Source: Gammaproteobacteria bacterium (GTDB lineage: Bacteria > Pseudomonadota > Gammaproteobacteria > DRLM01). Taken from it: a stretch of 64,000 nucleotides of DNA. The stretch spans positions 3,972 to 67,971 of the forward strand of contig JAHFRV010000002.1 in NCBI GenBank assembly GCA_023266095.1, read 5' to 3'. Below the pieces are notes generated by a model. That model was given only the letters and a program-made list of their open reading frames with translations. It was not told the origin of the DNA and did no database searches. Both the position numbers and the translations under genes were made by a program. Shown piece by piece: positions 27,270 through 36,852 of this stretch. Positions within the stretch are counted from its first letter, which is position 1. Every line of letters begins with the position of its first letter.

Positions 27270-27956
27270 ATGTCCGCGACGATCTTGGTGATCGAGGATG
27301 ATCAGACCATGACTGCCGGACTGAAAGACAATTTGGAAATAGAAGGCTACCGAGTTCTCACAGCGGGCACGGTGCGTCAGGGCCGGGAGGCAGCGGTCAC
27401 CGGCAAGCCGGATTTGATTCTGATGGATTTGATGCTGCCCGACGGCGACGGCGTGAATCTGTGCCGTAATTTGCGTGCCCACGGTATACGGCAACCGATC
27501 ATCATGCTCACCGCCCGTGGCGCGGAAATGGACAAAGTGCTGGGATTTGAAGTGGGTGCTGATGATTATCTCGTCAAACCGTTCAGTCTGCGGGAATTGC
27601 TGGCACGGATCCAGGCTCGCTTGCGCCGTGATGGCCCCACATCGGGCGAACTCGACGTCTTGGCGGTGGGAGCGGCCACCGTGGACTTCCGCCGCCATAA
27701 ACTGATGCGTGACGGCGTGCAACTCGAGGTGAGCGCCAAGGAACTGGAGTTGTTGCGCTATCTGGTGATGCATCGCGGTGAGGTAGTGTCGCGGGAGGAC
27801 TTATTGGTCGAGGTGTGGGGTCACCAGCGCGAGATCGCCACCCGTACCGTGGATAATTTTATCGTGCGGTTGCGTAAAAAAATCGAGACCGAGCCCGCCG
27901 AACCGCAGTATTTGGTCACGGTACATGGCAGCGGTTATAAATTGATAGAACAGTGA
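27270..27956 (+). CDS. OmpR-family response regulator
   Basis: 228 residues: receiver domain with VIEDD, phospho-acceptor Asp in LILMDLMLPDGDG, and K in YLVKPFSLRE, then a C-terminal winged helix (KELELLRYLVMHRGEVVSRE, RTVDNFIVRLRKKIE, YLVTVHGSGYKL). Pairs with the histidine kinase directly upstream, gap five bases. Target genes are not apparent. Confidence 0.93.
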   Translation: MSATILVIEDDQTMTAGLKDNLEIEGYRVLTAGTVRQGREAAVTGKPDLILMDLMLPDGDGVNLCRNLRAHGIRQPIIMLTARGAEMDKVLGFEVGADDYLVKPFSLRELLARIQARLRRDGPTSGELDVLAVGAATVDFRRHKLMRDGVQLEVSAKELELLRYLVMHRGEVVSREDLLVEVWGHQREIATRTVDNFIVRLRKKIETEPAEPQYLVTVHGSGYKLIEQ

Positions 27957-28014
27957 TGTGCATCCTTGCCGGTTGTGTTGCGGTGCAGGCATGTCGAGGG
28001 ATAGCTGGCGGCCC

Positions 28015-28500
28015 ATGAATAAACATATCAACACCGGAATGAGTTTCGGCTTGACCTCCGGCGTCATCACCACCTTGGGTCTCATGGTGGGTTTGTATGC
28101 CGGCACCCATTCGCCGCTGGCGGTGATCGGCGGGGTGGTGACGGTGGCCGTCGCCGATGCCATGTCGGATGCCCTGGGTATCCACATCGCCGAGGAGTCG
28201 CGCGGCGACTTGACGGCGGCTCAGATCTGGCAGGCGACCTTCGCCACTTTTCTTGCCAAGTTTTTCATGGCGCTCAGTTTCGTCGGGCCCTTGTTGTTGT
28301 TCGAGCTCGGTATGGCGGTAGCGGTCAGCGTGGGCTGGGGCATGACGGTGCTGACGGTGTTGAGTTACCGCATGGCGCGGGCGCAGCGGATAGCGCCGTG
28401 GAAAGTGATCGGCGAGCACCTGTTCATCGCCATGGTGGTAGTGGTGGTGACGCAACTGGTGGGTGTTTGGGTGGCGGACACTTTTCAGGTCGAGCGCTAA
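28015..28500 (+). CDS. VIT1/CCC1-like membrane protein
   Basis: Start uncertain between 27991 and 28015; the latter gives MNKHINTGMSFGLTSGVITT, 161 residues. Four to five membrane segments. The first resembles the VIT (vacuolar iron transporter) segment (TSGVITTLGLMVGLYAG) and GGVVTVAVADAMSDALGIHIAEES matches the following VIT helix. The cytoplasmic metal-binding loop of full VIT proteins is short here. A role in Fe/Mn handling is family inference only. It begins 58 bases after the response regulator. Confidence 0.65.
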   Translation: MNKHINTGMSFGLTSGVITTLGLMVGLYAGTHSPLAVIGGVVTVAVADAMSDALGIHIAEESRGDLTAAQIWQATFATFLAKFFMALSFVGPLLLFELGMAVAVSVGWGMTVLTVLSYRMARAQRIAPWKVIGEHLFIAMVVVVVTQLVGVWVADTFQVER

Positions 28501-28593
28501 GGCGGGTAAACATTCACGCGTGTTAGGCGGGTTCGCGGGCAAAGCGGTGTTGCAGAGGGCCGCTCACAATGCTGCGGTGTGTTTTTCGATGAC

Positions 28594-28666
28594 CCCTGCC
28601 CGTGTAGGGGCAGGGTGACATGAGAGGCTCTCACCCTACACCCTCCCCGAAGAAGAGGGTGTAGGG
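28594..28666. repeat. Two adjacent hairpins between convergent genes
   Basis: Hairpin 1: ccctgccc / gggcaggg (28594-28615). Hairpin 2: ccctacaccct / agggtgtaggg (28634-28666), an 11-bp perfect stem. The second ends six bases from the ppa stop. No T-run follows, so it may be a dispersed repeat or a bidirectional terminator. Confidence 0.55.
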
Positions 28667-28671
28667 CCGGT

Positions 28672-29220
28672 TCAGAACGCCGGTTTTTCCGCGGCGCTTT
28701 TGAAGCGCGCGATCGAAGACGTGATTTCCACCTTGGCCTCCTCGGGGCCGGCCCAGCCATCGACCTTGACCCATTTGCCGGCTTCGAGGTCTTTGTAGTG
28801 CTCGAAGAAATGGGCGATCTGCGCCAGCAGCGAAGGCGGCAGGTCGTCGAGGTTTTTGCAGGCTTTATAGAGCGTAGTGAGCTTGTCGACCGGCACGGCG
28901 ATCAGCTTGGCGTCAACGCCCGCCTCGTCGCTCATCTTCAACATGCCGAGCGGGCGGCAACGGATCACCGAACCGCTGATCAGCGGGATGGGGGTGACCA
29001 CCAGCACGTCCACCGGGTCGCCGTCTTCGGACAGAGTGTGGGGTACGTAGCCGTAGTTGCAGGGATAAAACATGGCCGTGCTCATGAAACGGTCCACGAA
29101 CATCGCCCCGGAATCTTTGTCGACTTCGTATTTAACCGGATCACTGTGGGCGGGAATTTCGATAATCACATTGATGTCGTTGGGGACATCACGGCCGGGG
29201 CTGACTTTGTCCAGGCTCAT
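28672..29220 (-). CDS. ppa: Inorganic pyrophosphatase (family I)
   Basis: Hydrolyses PPi to phosphate. 182 residues, normal for bacterial family I enzymes. Visible: [23 protein letters not shown] split across residues 18-40, [25 protein letters not shown] with the Asp metal cluster, and [19 protein letters not shown]. It may interact metabolically with the PPi-dependent phosphofructokinase at 60.5 kb, since both use PPi. Confidence 0.96.
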   Translation of the reverse strand: MSLDKVSPGRDVPNDINVIIEIPAHSDPVKYEVDKDSGAMFVDRFMSTAMFYPCNYGYVPHTLSEDGDPVDVLVVTPIPLISGSVIRCRPLGMLKMSDEAGVDAKLIAVPVDKLTTLYKACKNLDDLPPSLLAQIAHFFEHYKDLEAGKWVKVDGWAGPEEAKVEITSSIARFKSAAEKPAF

Positions 29221-29534
29221 AGGTTAGCTCCTCGAATCGTCAAAAATTAAGGCCGGCGATTATAACATGGGTCGCCGCCGTGTCAGTGTCTCCCGCCCCG
29301 CCGGCGGGCCCCGCCGCCGCGGCCGTGGGCGGACGGTTGCTCGATCGCCGAGCCGATGACGACAGGATTCAGCCCGAGTGGGGTAAGCTAAGGCGCGTGC
29401 CGTCTTCAATGGCGGGGTCGTGCCTGGAGAGGATAAGCCCTTGTTGCCTGTCGGTTGCCGAGATGAATGCGCTGTTGCGCGAGCGCGGGTCGATGCGGAA
29501 TGCCCCGTACTATGCGCGGCGCGGTCTGCTGCCC

Positions 29535-29741
29535 ATGAGTGACGCCGCGGCGCTGATGTGGGGCTTACTCTTCAGCTCGATAGGGCTGGGTTTTTTTATC
29601 TATGGCAAGCAACAAAAATCCGTGGTGCCCTTGGTGTGCGGGCTGTTATTGATGATTTATCCTTATTTCGTCCCGAAGACGCTGGTGTTGGTGATGGTGG
29701 GCATTTTTCTTATGGCAATCCCTTATTTCTTCAGGCGTTAA
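29535..29741 (+). CDS. Small two-helix membrane protein
   Basis: I chose the ATG at 29535: the 68 residues from MSDAAALMWGLLFSSIGLG to AIPYFFRR are a coherent short membrane protein with segments at about 7-25 and 30-65 (GLGFFIYGKQQK, VVPLVCGLLLMIYPYFV, VLVMVGIFLMAIPYFF). The longer open frame from 29280 has low-complexity, unprotein-like sequence upstream. Similar 65-70-residue proteins occur in gammaproteobacteria; function unknown. The ribosome site is weak. The divergent gap with ppa (29221-29534) shows no other gene. Confidence 0.6.
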   Translation: MSDAAALMWGLLFSSIGLGFFIYGKQQKSVVPLVCGLLLMIYPYFVPKTLVLVMVGIFLMAIPYFFRR

Positions 29742-29763
29742 CCGGCCCGCAGCCCGTGCGGAA

Positions 29764-30186
29764 TCAAAGTGGATCGCGGCCGAAGATCCGTTTCAACACC
29801 GCGATGAATAATCTTCCCGGCGCGGCCTGGCGGGTGCCGTTGTCGTAGACGCCGGTATAGACCTTGCGGATCAGGGCGTCGCGGCGGGGGCCGGGGTCGA
29901 TGAAGCGTATACCCATTTCCAGCGGATCGATGGTGCGGCTGAGCTCGCAGGCCAGCGAACCCACCCCCGGCACGTCGAGATGCAGTTTTTGATCGTGGAT
30001 GAGTCGGGTCAGGCGCACCCGCGCCCCGCTCACCGAAAGGTCGCGGATGGTGCACGGTAGGCAGGAATCGTCGGTGGTCAGGCCGGGATTGTCGTTCTTG
30101 ACGTAGACGGACTTGATCGCGACCACCAAGTCATCGAGATCGATTTGTTCGTTGATCGGAATGACGCCGTCGCCGATGAAGACCAC
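29764..30186 (-). CDS. PilZ-domain protein, 5' end probably frameshifted
   Basis: From the GTG at 30186 (AAGGGGGAA upstream) it encodes 140 residues with a PilZ-like core: CTIRDLSVSGARVRLTR and DPLEMGIRFIDPGP, followed by IRKVYTGVYDNG. PilZ domains bind c-di-GMP; the usual N-terminal RxxxR motif is not visible. The reading frame stays open upstream to a TGA at about 30236 and reads sensibly (VDQIKGAAYDPVKGEVVFIG), and the next neighbouring frame continues plausibly (GGVTLHKTLTLL). The original protein was probably longer and the gene is broken. See findings. Confidence 0.6.
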   Translation of the reverse strand: MVFIGDGVIPINEQIDLDDLVVAIKSVYVKNDNPGLTTDDSCLPCTIRDLSVSGARVRLTRLIHDQKLHLDVPGVGSLACELSRTIDPLEMGIRFIDPGPRRDALIRKVYTGVYDNGTRQAAPGRLFIAVLKRIFGRDPL

Positions 30187-30668
30187 TTCCCCCTTAACGG
30201 GATCGTAGGCCGCGCCCTTGATTTGATCGACGCCGTTTCAGTAGCGTCAGGGTCTTGTGGAGGGTAACGCCGCCAAAAGTTCATCAATAGGCCGGATAGA
30301 TGCATGCGCCCTTCACCTGTTGAAAAACTGTTTCTGGGTCTTGCCATGCGGGGGAGTCCATAGATAGGCTTGCTGCTTTTTTCAGTTTTCGAAACCAGGC
30401 TTTCGCCACGAAACACATGCTTCAGTGAGTGATTAACCGGAATCCGCTTCCGGCAATTATTGTTGTATGCACCGGAATTTATGTTGCTACCATTTTATAC
30501 AATAAGGTTACAAGTAGATGATCGCGGGCAGGCGGCAAGCCCAGTCGCCGCACGGCCCTCACCGCCGGGGTCGGCTCCGCTCATGACTGCCCGGCGCTGG
30601 CCATAAAGTTTTATTTGTCATTGACTTGATGCTATCCTCGCGGCCCTGACCCAGAGAGATCATCTGTC

Positions 30669-31490
30669 GTGGATATGCTGCTTTATCTCAAGGCCGCGCT
30701 GCTCGGCCTGCTGGAAGGGGCCACCGAGTTCCTGCCGATTTCCAGCACCGGCCATCTCATCATCGCCGCCGACCTGTTGGATTTCACCGGCGAACGCGCC
30801 AAGACCTTCAATATCTTCATCCAGCTCGGCGCCATCCTCGCCATCGTCTGGCATTACCGGACTAAGGTGCTGAGCGTGGCGCGCGGCGTGGGCCACGACC
30901 CGGCGGCGAGGCGCTTCGTCGCCAATCTGTTCATCGCCTTCCTGCCGGCGGCGGTGTTGGGTTTCCTTTTTCACTCGACCATCAAGGCCTATTTGTTCAA
31001 TCCGGTGTCGGTGGCCGCCGCGCTGGTGCTCGGCGGTTTCGTCATCTTGTGGATCGAATCGCGCCAACGCGTGCCGCGTATCGAACAGGTGGACGATATG
31101 CGCTGGCAGGATGCGCTTAAAGTCGGCGTGGCGCAGAGTTTCGCGTTGTTTCCCGGTGTGTCGCGCGCCGGCGCCACCATCATGGGTGGTTTGCTGAGCG
31201 GTCTGTCGCGGCAGGCGGCAACCGAGTTTTCGTTTTTTCTGGCCATTCCAACCATGTTCGCCGCGACGCTCTACGATATCTACAAGAGCCGGGATTTGAT
31301 CCACGCCGAAGAGGCGGCCTTGCTGCTGACCGGTTTTGTCTGCGCGTTTGTGAGCGCGTTGGTGGTGGTGAAGGCCTTTCTAGCCTTTATCGCCCGCCAC
31401 GACTTTAAAGTCTTCGCCTGGTACCGCATCGTGTTCGGTGGCATCGTTTTGGTCTTGGGGTTGACCGGCATGGTGCACTTCAACTCGTAA
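30669..31490 (+). CDS. uppP: Undecaprenyl-diphosphatase (UppP/BacA)
   Basis: Recycles the C55 lipid carrier of cell-wall synthesis; integral membrane protein, 273 residues with about eight helices. The two catalytic motifs are plain: LLEGATEFLPISSTGHLI (residues 14-31) and FPGVSRAGATIMGGLLSGLS (about 159-178). Start GTG 30669 or ATG 30675; the difference is two residues. It follows a 250-bp gap with no gene that I can see. Confidence 0.96.
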   Translation: MDMLLYLKAALLGLLEGATEFLPISSTGHLIIAADLLDFTGERAKTFNIFIQLGAILAIVWHYRTKVLSVARGVGHDPAARRFVANLFIAFLPAAVLGFLFHSTIKAYLFNPVSVAAALVLGGFVILWIESRQRVPRIEQVDDMRWQDALKVGVAQSFALFPGVSRAGATIMGGLLSGLSRQAATEFSFFLAIPTMFAATLYDIYKSRDLIHAEEAALLLTGFVCAFVSALVVVKAFLAFIARHDFKVFAWYRIVFGGIVLVLGLTGMVHFNS

Positions 31491-31761
31491 CGTCTTTCCC
31501 GTCAGGTTGGTCCGACCGGCCGATATTCCACGCTGTCTCCGCGGTGATGATTACCTGCTTGATGATACGGTATCTCATCCGGCATTTCGCCAATGATGGA
31601 CTATCATAAAGTGAGGGCGCATCTGCGCTCCTTTGAAGTGAAGTTATTCGTTGCGCGGGACGCACCCTGCATTTGCCGCGTTTTATTCCCGCATCATGCG
31701 TACCGTCGCATCCCCGTCTCTTAGTTTTGTTGCAAGACCCCCACGCCAAAGGAGAAGTACC

Positions 31762-32364
31762 ATGGCAAAAATTCTCGTGCTTTACTACAGCATGTACGGC
31801 CACATCGAAACCATGGCCAACGCGGTGGCCGAAGGCGCACGTGGTGTCGCCGGCACCGAGGTCACTCTTAAACGTGTGCCCGATCTGGTGCCGGAAGAGG
31901 TGGCGCGCAAGGCCGGCGCCAAGCTGGATCAGGCGGCGCCAATCGCCACGGTGGATGAACTGGCGAATTACGACGCCATCATTTTCGGCACACCGACCCG
32001 CTTCGGCAATATGTGCGCGCAGATGCGCAACTTTCTCGACCAGACCGGCAAGTTGTGGCTGAACGGCGGCTTGATCGGCAAGCTGGGCAGCGTATTCACC
32101 TCCACCGCCACCCAGCACGGCGGCCAGGAAACCACCATCACCTCGTTTCATAGCACCCTGTTGCATCACGGCATGCTCATCGTCGGCGTACCTTATTCCT
32201 GCCAGGAATTGATGAATATGAACGAGATCAGCGGCGGCTCGCCGTATGGCGCATCGACCTTGGCCGGCGGTGACGGCAGCCGTCAACCGTCGGAGAACGA
32301 ATTGAAGATCGCACGCTTTCAAGGGGATCGTGTCGCCAAGATCGCCAAGCGGCATGCAGTGTAA
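31762..32364 (+). CDS. wrbA: NAD(P)H:quinone oxidoreductase WrbA
   Basis: Flavodoxin-like FMN enzyme reducing quinones by two electrons. I chose the ATG at 31762 behind AAAGGAGAAG; 200 residues. Visible: [16 protein letters not shown] (phosphate-binding loop), [25 protein letters not shown] and the WrbA-type [16 protein letters not shown]. The 270-bp gap before it (31491-31761) contains no gene I can support. Confidence 0.96.
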   Translation: MAKILVLYYSMYGHIETMANAVAEGARGVAGTEVTLKRVPDLVPEEVARKAGAKLDQAAPIATVDELANYDAIIFGTPTRFGNMCAQMRNFLDQTGKLWLNGGLIGKLGSVFTSTATQHGGQETTITSFHSTLLHHGMLIVGVPYSCQELMNMNEISGGSPYGASTLAGGDGSRQPSENELKIARFQGDRVAKIAKRHAV

Positions 32365-32676
32365 AGGGGGATCACGCCATTATTCCCGATGCGGAAAGTA
32401 AGGAAACAACCCTTACTTTCTTTCCGAATGGTGAGTAAGGACCTATTTACGCTACCCCGCCCTGTGCCGCCCTGTGCATAGGGGATGGGAGCCGTCTTAA
32501 TAACCGACTTAGCAGTCACTCGATAGTCTTGTCGCGCCAGCCGAAATTGGGTGCTTGATGTGCTTGCGGGAGCCCGGGGCGGCGTTATCGTTGTTGTCGC
32601 TAGCGGCGCGTGATTTGTTATCATGCCGACGACCCAGTGGTCTCGTCCCACCCGCATCAGAACGGATAACAATACG

Positions 32677-33387
32677 ATGCCGCACCGATTACTGGCCGCA
32701 TTATTGCTCGCACTGTCGTTGGATGGTCGGGCGGCTGATCTGCGTCCGGTCGCGCCGCAGGATAAAGCGGCGGTGGCGGCGATGGTGCCGATGATCGTCG
32801 CCGCCTCCAGCGGCGATGTGACGGGCATGGAAAAATTGTTGGCGGAGGGCGCGGCGCTGGACGAGCGGGACAATGTCGGCAATACGCCGCTCATCTTCGC
32901 CGCCCGCTATGGGCGTCTGCCGCTGGTGGAGTTTCTGCTGCGGCGGGGCGCGGATGTCAATGCGCAGACCGCCAGCGGCGCCACCGCCCTCGACGAAGCG
33001 GTGCGGCGCCCGAGTCTGCCGGTGGTGGAGGCGCTGCTCGACGCCGGCGCCGACGTGAATCTGCGCGATAGCCGGCAACGCACCACCTTGTACATCGCCG
33101 TGGGCTACCAAAGCCTGCCCATCGTCAGCGCCCTGCTGGCCCATGGCGGCGACATCGGCGCCGCGGATGAACAAGGCGATACGCCGCTGATGCGCGCCGT
33201 CGATTTGGGTTTGACCGCTATCGTCACGGCGCTGCTGGATTCCGGGCAAAACCACCCATCCGTCGCCCACATCGCCGCCGCCCTGTGCGCCGCCGAGCAG
33301 CATCGCAATGATGAAATCGCCGGCGTGCTGAAGGCGCATGGCGCCGTGCCCCTCGGCGCCGGTTGTAAGTTGGCGTCATTGCACTAG
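32677..33387 (+). CDS. Exported ankyrin-repeat protein
   Basis: I chose the ATG at 32677, which starts a signal peptide (MPHRLLAALLLALSLDGRAA). About 236 residues with five or six ankyrin repeats (GNTPLIFAARYGRLPLVEFL, GATALDEAVRRPSLPVVEAL, GDTPLMRAVDLGLTAIVTAL). It is probably periplasmic and binds protein. It differs from the 2952 protein in lacking a lipobox. The 310-bp gap before it (32365-32676) holds nothing I can name. Confidence 0.82.
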   Translation: MPHRLLAALLLALSLDGRAADLRPVAPQDKAAVAAMVPMIVAASSGDVTGMEKLLAEGAALDERDNVGNTPLIFAARYGRLPLVEFLLRRGADVNAQTASGATALDEAVRRPSLPVVEALLDAGADVNLRDSRQRTTLYIAVGYQSLPIVSALLAHGGDIGAADEQGDTPLMRAVDLGLTAIVTALLDSGQNHPSVAHIAAALCAAEQHRNDEIAGVLKAHGAVPLGAGCKLASLH

Positions 33388-33533
33388 CCGGTACTCGACC
33401 GCCGGCCGGCCTTTACCCTGAGTAGGCTGCGCCCTGGCTGGCGCACAAGGGCAGACTTTGTTTGCGCACTAGCGCCGTGTTCAGCGGACACGCGTATTTC
33501 GCCCACGGTTTTTAAACGCGCGTCAGCTTTCGA

Positions 33534-34268
33534 TCAACCCGGGGTACGCGTGCGCCCGCCCTTGGCCGGTGTGCCGTGACCGCGTACCGGCAATAAGCCG
33601 CTCAGTTCCTTTTCCGACAGATTGCGCCACTGGCCGACTTTGAGGCCGCCGAGTTTGATGTGCATGATCCGGACCCGTTGCAGACGCCGGACTTGGTAAC
33701 CGAACGCTTCGCACATGCGGCGGATTTGCCGGTTCAAGCCCTGGGTGAGGATGATGCGAAAGGTGAATTTGTCGATGCGGCCGACTTTGCAGGGTTTGGT
33801 GCGGGTGTCGAGGATGTTGACGCCGCCGGCCAGGCTGCCGAGCAAGGTGTCGGTCAGCGGCTTATCGACGGTGACGATGTATTCTTTCTCGTGATTGTGT
33901 TCGGAACGCAACACGCCGTTGACGATGTCGCCGTCGTTGGTCAACAGTATCAAGCCCTCGGATTCCTTGTCCAGCCGGCCGATAGGAAAGATCCGTTCGG
34001 GATGATCGACGAAGTCGATGATGTTGCCGGCGATATGCCGTTCGGTGGTGCAGGTGATGCCGACCGGTTTGTTCAGGCAGATGTACACCGGGCGTTTCTT
34101 GCGCGCGCCCACCACCCGCTTATCGACGCGCACCTCGTCGCCCTCGCCGACCTGGCTGCCGAGTTCGGCCCGCTGGCCGTTGAGGGTGACCCGGCCCTGG
34201 ACGATCCACTGATCCGCCTCGCGGCGGGAACACATCCCGGTTTCGCTGATGAATTTATTCAGTCTCAT
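33534..34268 (-). CDS. rluF: 23S rRNA pseudouridine synthase RluF-type
   Basis: 244 residues: S4-like domain (MRLNKFISETGMCSRREADQ) then the RsuA-type catalytic domain with LNKPVGITCTTE, catalytic Asp in FPIGRLDKESEGLILLTNDG, HEKEYIVTVDKP and QGLNRQIRRMCEAFGYQV. The pattern of INxxDF/VDHPERIFPIGRLDK and the R-M-C-E-x-F-G-Y segment match RluF (pseudouridine 2604) better than RluB or RluE. The tail is short and basic. Subfamily call is from memory. Confidence 0.88.
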   Translation of the reverse strand: MRLNKFISETGMCSRREADQWIVQGRVTLNGQRAELGSQVGEGDEVRVDKRVVGARKKRPVYICLNKPVGITCTTERHIAGNIIDFVDHPERIFPIGRLDKESEGLILLTNDGDIVNGVLRSEHNHEKEYIVTVDKPLTDTLLGSLAGGVNILDTRTKPCKVGRIDKFTFRIILTQGLNRQIRRMCEAFGYQVRRLQRVRIMHIKLGGLKVGQWRNLSEKELSGLLPVRGHGTPAKGGRTRTPG

Positions 34269-34271
34269 GCT

Positions 34272-34553
34272 TCAGTGCGCAATGGCGGTGGGCCAACAGG
34301 ATTTGCTGAGCCATATCATATATCGCCCGCGCGGATTTGCGGGAAGAGAGCGCGCCGAAAATGGATCTCGCCCAGCAGCAGCGCTGATAGCTGCGCTTTG
34401 CGCATACTCAGCAATCGTCCACCCGCTCGTCGAGTGCCGCCCCAGGTGCTCACACCATTCCTGCTCTTTCCGCAGCCGCAGCACCGGTGACATACACATC
34501 ATGAGGTATCCCGCATCGCTTGCAATGTCGCATACCAGGATCCAGCACAGCAC
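34272..34553 (-). pseudogene. Possible IS66-type orfA remnant
   Basis: The 93-codon open frame contains a stretch (KEQEWCEHLGRHSTSGWTIA, then EYAQSAAIS) with the spacing of the N-terminal helix-turn-helix of IS66 family orfA proteins (ExW, then about 10 residues, SGxTIAxY, IS). The homology stops at the expected WR and the following sequence looks out of frame. It is a weak, memory-based match, but nothing else explains the 360-bp gap between rluF and the copper sensor kinase (34269-34633). Confidence 0.3.
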
Positions 34554-34633
34554 GCAGAAATTCTAGGTGGGTAACTGAGCGCTTACGGATGTATAGTGCT
34601 GGCGGTGATATACCCTATAACCCGAAAGCCGAG

Positions 34634-36091
34634 TCAGCCGCTGGGACTGGATCGATCGCGCAAGCTCATTCGAAATAGTGTGCAACCCTCAGTGGATTCG
34701 ACTTCAATTTTGCCCCCATGCGCATCGACGATTGATTGCACGATCGCCAAGCCGAGTCCTGTCCCTTCGCCGCTGCGCTGCCTTGAAGGATCGACGCGGT
34801 AAAAGCGGTCGAACAATCTTGGCAGGTGCTCGGCCGATATGGATGCGCCGGAATTTTCGACGATAATGCCGATTTCGTCAGGGAGGCCGGATTCAAGTTT
34901 TACCCGCACGGTCTGGCCGGCGGGCGTATGGCGGATAGCGTTGGAAAGAAGGTTGCTGAGGGCTCGCCGTAACATCAGGCGGTCTCCCGACACCGTGGCG
35001 GTACCTTCCAGCACCAGTGTCACATGGCGTTCATCCGCCCAGCCCTCGTAATACTCGAAGAGTGATTGTACTTCCTTATTGAGATCGACGGCGGTTGCAT
35101 TCAGCGTGTACAGGCCGTTGTCCGCCTGCGCCAGAAAGAGCATATCGGCGATCATCTGCGCCATGCGCTCGTATTCTTCAATGTTGGAGTAAAGGATCTC
35201 GCGATACTCGTCGATGCGGCGGGACTGGGAGAGTGCGACCTGGGTTTGCGTCATCAGGTTGGTGACGGGCGTGCGCAGTTCATGGGCGATATCGGCGGAA
35301 AAATTGGAGAGCCGGACAAAGGTCTCTTCCATGCGCCCCAGCATCTCGTTGAATGAGATCGCGAGATCGGCGAGTTCTCTGGGTACCGTTTCCGGAGACA
35401 GCCGAGCATTGACCTTGCTCGCGCTGGTTTGACGGATTTGGGCGACGATACTACGGAGGGGGGCATGGCCTTGCCGTACCGCGATCCATCCCATAAAGCT
35501 CATGACGGCGACGCCGCTCGCGATCATCAACCACAAGGTGCCACGGAATTCGTCGAGAAAATGCAGGTGGTAATCGATCGCCACGGCGACCGCCACTGTG
35601 TAAGGAGGGCTGTGCCCGGCTCCGTCCTCATTCATGCGCCGTATCAGTACGCGGTAGTGACTGTCACCAGCATGCCATTCCCGGATTGTAGCGCCGGCGT
35701 TGCCGGTAAGCTCTGTGTTGGCAACAGGGGACAGATCTGGACCGGAGCTGGCGTAGATCGTTCTTCCATCGTGCGTGGCGATGTACAGCGACGCGCTGTG
35801 ATGTCCAATCAGAATGTCGTTGAATCTGCCTTCGATGATCTGGAGGTCGTCTTCGGAACGGACTGACGACAGGGCTTTTTGAACGGCCTGGGCAATGACT
35901 TTAAGTTCATTGATATCTTCCAAACTGAAGTGGGTTTCGATGGAACGGTCGATGATCCAGCCGAATACCGGGAACACGATCGCCGCGGCGATGCCGAAGA
36001 GTAGCGTGACGCGCAGCGCGAGTGAGGGAGGGCGCCGTGCAGGACGCACCCGTGTCGCGGGAACCAGGGATGGCGGGAGCGACCGTCGCAT
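34634..36091 (-). CDS. cusS: Heavy-metal sensor histidine kinase (CusS/CopS type)
   Basis: I chose the ATG at 36091; a GTG at 36097 is also possible. 485 residues: membrane segment 1 (LRVTLLFGIAAAIVFPVFGW), periplasmic sensor of about 150 residues, membrane segment 2 (LWLMIASGVAVMSFMGWIAV), HAMP (GHAPLRSIVAQIRQTSA), HisKA with His in FSADIAHELRTPVTNLM, then NLLSNAIRHTP, and GEGTGLGLAIVQSI. The layout and FSADIAHELRTP match the IrlB/CusS group. The regulator gene immediately precedes it, and copA-copB lie divergently upstream, so copper sensing is likely. Confidence 0.9.
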   Translation of the reverse strand: MRRSLPPSLVPATRVRPARRPPSLALRVTLLFGIAAAIVFPVFGWIIDRSIETHFSLEDINELKVIAQAVQKALSSVRSEDDLQIIEGRFNDILIGHHSASLYIATHDGRTIYASSGPDLSPVANTELTGNAGATIREWHAGDSHYRVLIRRMNEDGAGHSPPYTVAVAVAIDYHLHFLDEFRGTLWLMIASGVAVMSFMGWIAVRQGHAPLRSIVAQIRQTSASKVNARLSPETVPRELADLAISFNEMLGRMEETFVRLSNFSADIAHELRTPVTNLMTQTQVALSQSRRIDEYREILYSNIEEYERMAQMIADMLFLAQADNGLYTLNATAVDLNKEVQSLFEYYEGWADERHVTLVLEGTATVSGDRLMLRRALSNLLSNAIRHTPAGQTVRVKLESGLPDEIGIIVENSGASISAEHLPRLFDRFYRVDPSRQRSGEGTGLGLAIVQSIVDAHGGKIEVESTEGCTLFRMSLRDRSSPSG

Positions 36092-36098
36092 CAGCACT

Positions 36099-36782
36099 TC
36101 ACGATTCGCCAGAGGAGTCGAGCATATAGCCCATGCCGCGCACGGTATGGATAAGCTTGAGGTCGAAGCCGTCGTCGATCTTCGCTCGCAAGCGGCGGAT
36201 GGCGACGTCGATGACATTGGTGTCGCTGTCGAAATTCATGTCCCATACCTGCGATGCGATCAAGGAACGGGGCAGTACCTCGCCCTGGCGGCGTATCAGC
36301 AGTTCCAGCAGGGCGAATTCCTTGACGGTAAGATGAATGCGATGTCCGGCGCGAGTAAGGCGGCGGCGTGCCAAGTCGAGCTCGAGGTCGGCGATCTTGA
36401 GTGTCGTTTCGGTTGACGAGGCTGTGCCACGCCGCAGCAGGCTGCGCACCCGCGCCAGCAACTCGGCAAAGGCAAAGGGCTTGACCAGATAATCGTCGGC
36501 GCCGAGTTCCAGACCCTTTACGCGATCGTCCACGCTGTCGCGCGCGGTGAGAAACAACACCGGGACCTGGTGGCCCGTCTCGCGCAGCGATTTCAGTACC
36601 CGCCAGCCGTCGACATCGGGCAGCATGACGTCGAGGATAAGCAGGTCATAGTGCCCGGTCATCGCCAGATGTTGCCCATCCAGGCCGTTGCGGGTGAGGT
36701 CCACCATAAAACCGGCCTCGGCCAGCCCTTGCCGGAGATACTCACCGATCTTGGTTTCGTCCTCGACAATCAGAAGTTTCAT
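36099..36782 (-). CDS. cusR: Heavy-metal response regulator (CusR/CopR type)
   Basis: I chose the ATG at 36782, giving [20 protein letters not shown], 227 residues, exactly the CusR/CopR beginning. Receiver Asp in [15 protein letters not shown] in [14 protein letters not shown], and an OmpR winged helix ([49 protein letters not shown]). It probably binds the cop-box palindrome at 36853-36868 and activates the divergent copA operon and perhaps itself. Confidence 0.92.
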   Translation of the reverse strand: MKLLIVEDETKIGEYLRQGLAEAGFMVDLTRNGLDGQHLAMTGHYDLLILDVMLPDVDGWRVLKSLRETGHQVPVLFLTARDSVDDRVKGLELGADDYLVKPFAFAELLARVRSLLRRGTASSTETTLKIADLELDLARRRLTRAGHRIHLTVKEFALLELLIRRQGEVLPRSLIASQVWDMNFDSDTNVIDVAIRRLRAKIDDGFDLKLIHTVRGMGYMLDSSGES

Positions 36783-36852
36783 CAGGATCCGCGTAATAAC
36801 GAAAGACGATGCCAGTCTAGCGCTGGCCGGTTGCCGGCAAGATGACAATATG

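Noticed and set aside
29280-29534. Upstream extension of the small membrane protein frame
   Set aside because: Ala/Pro/Arg-rich and unlike the family, which starts at the later Met.
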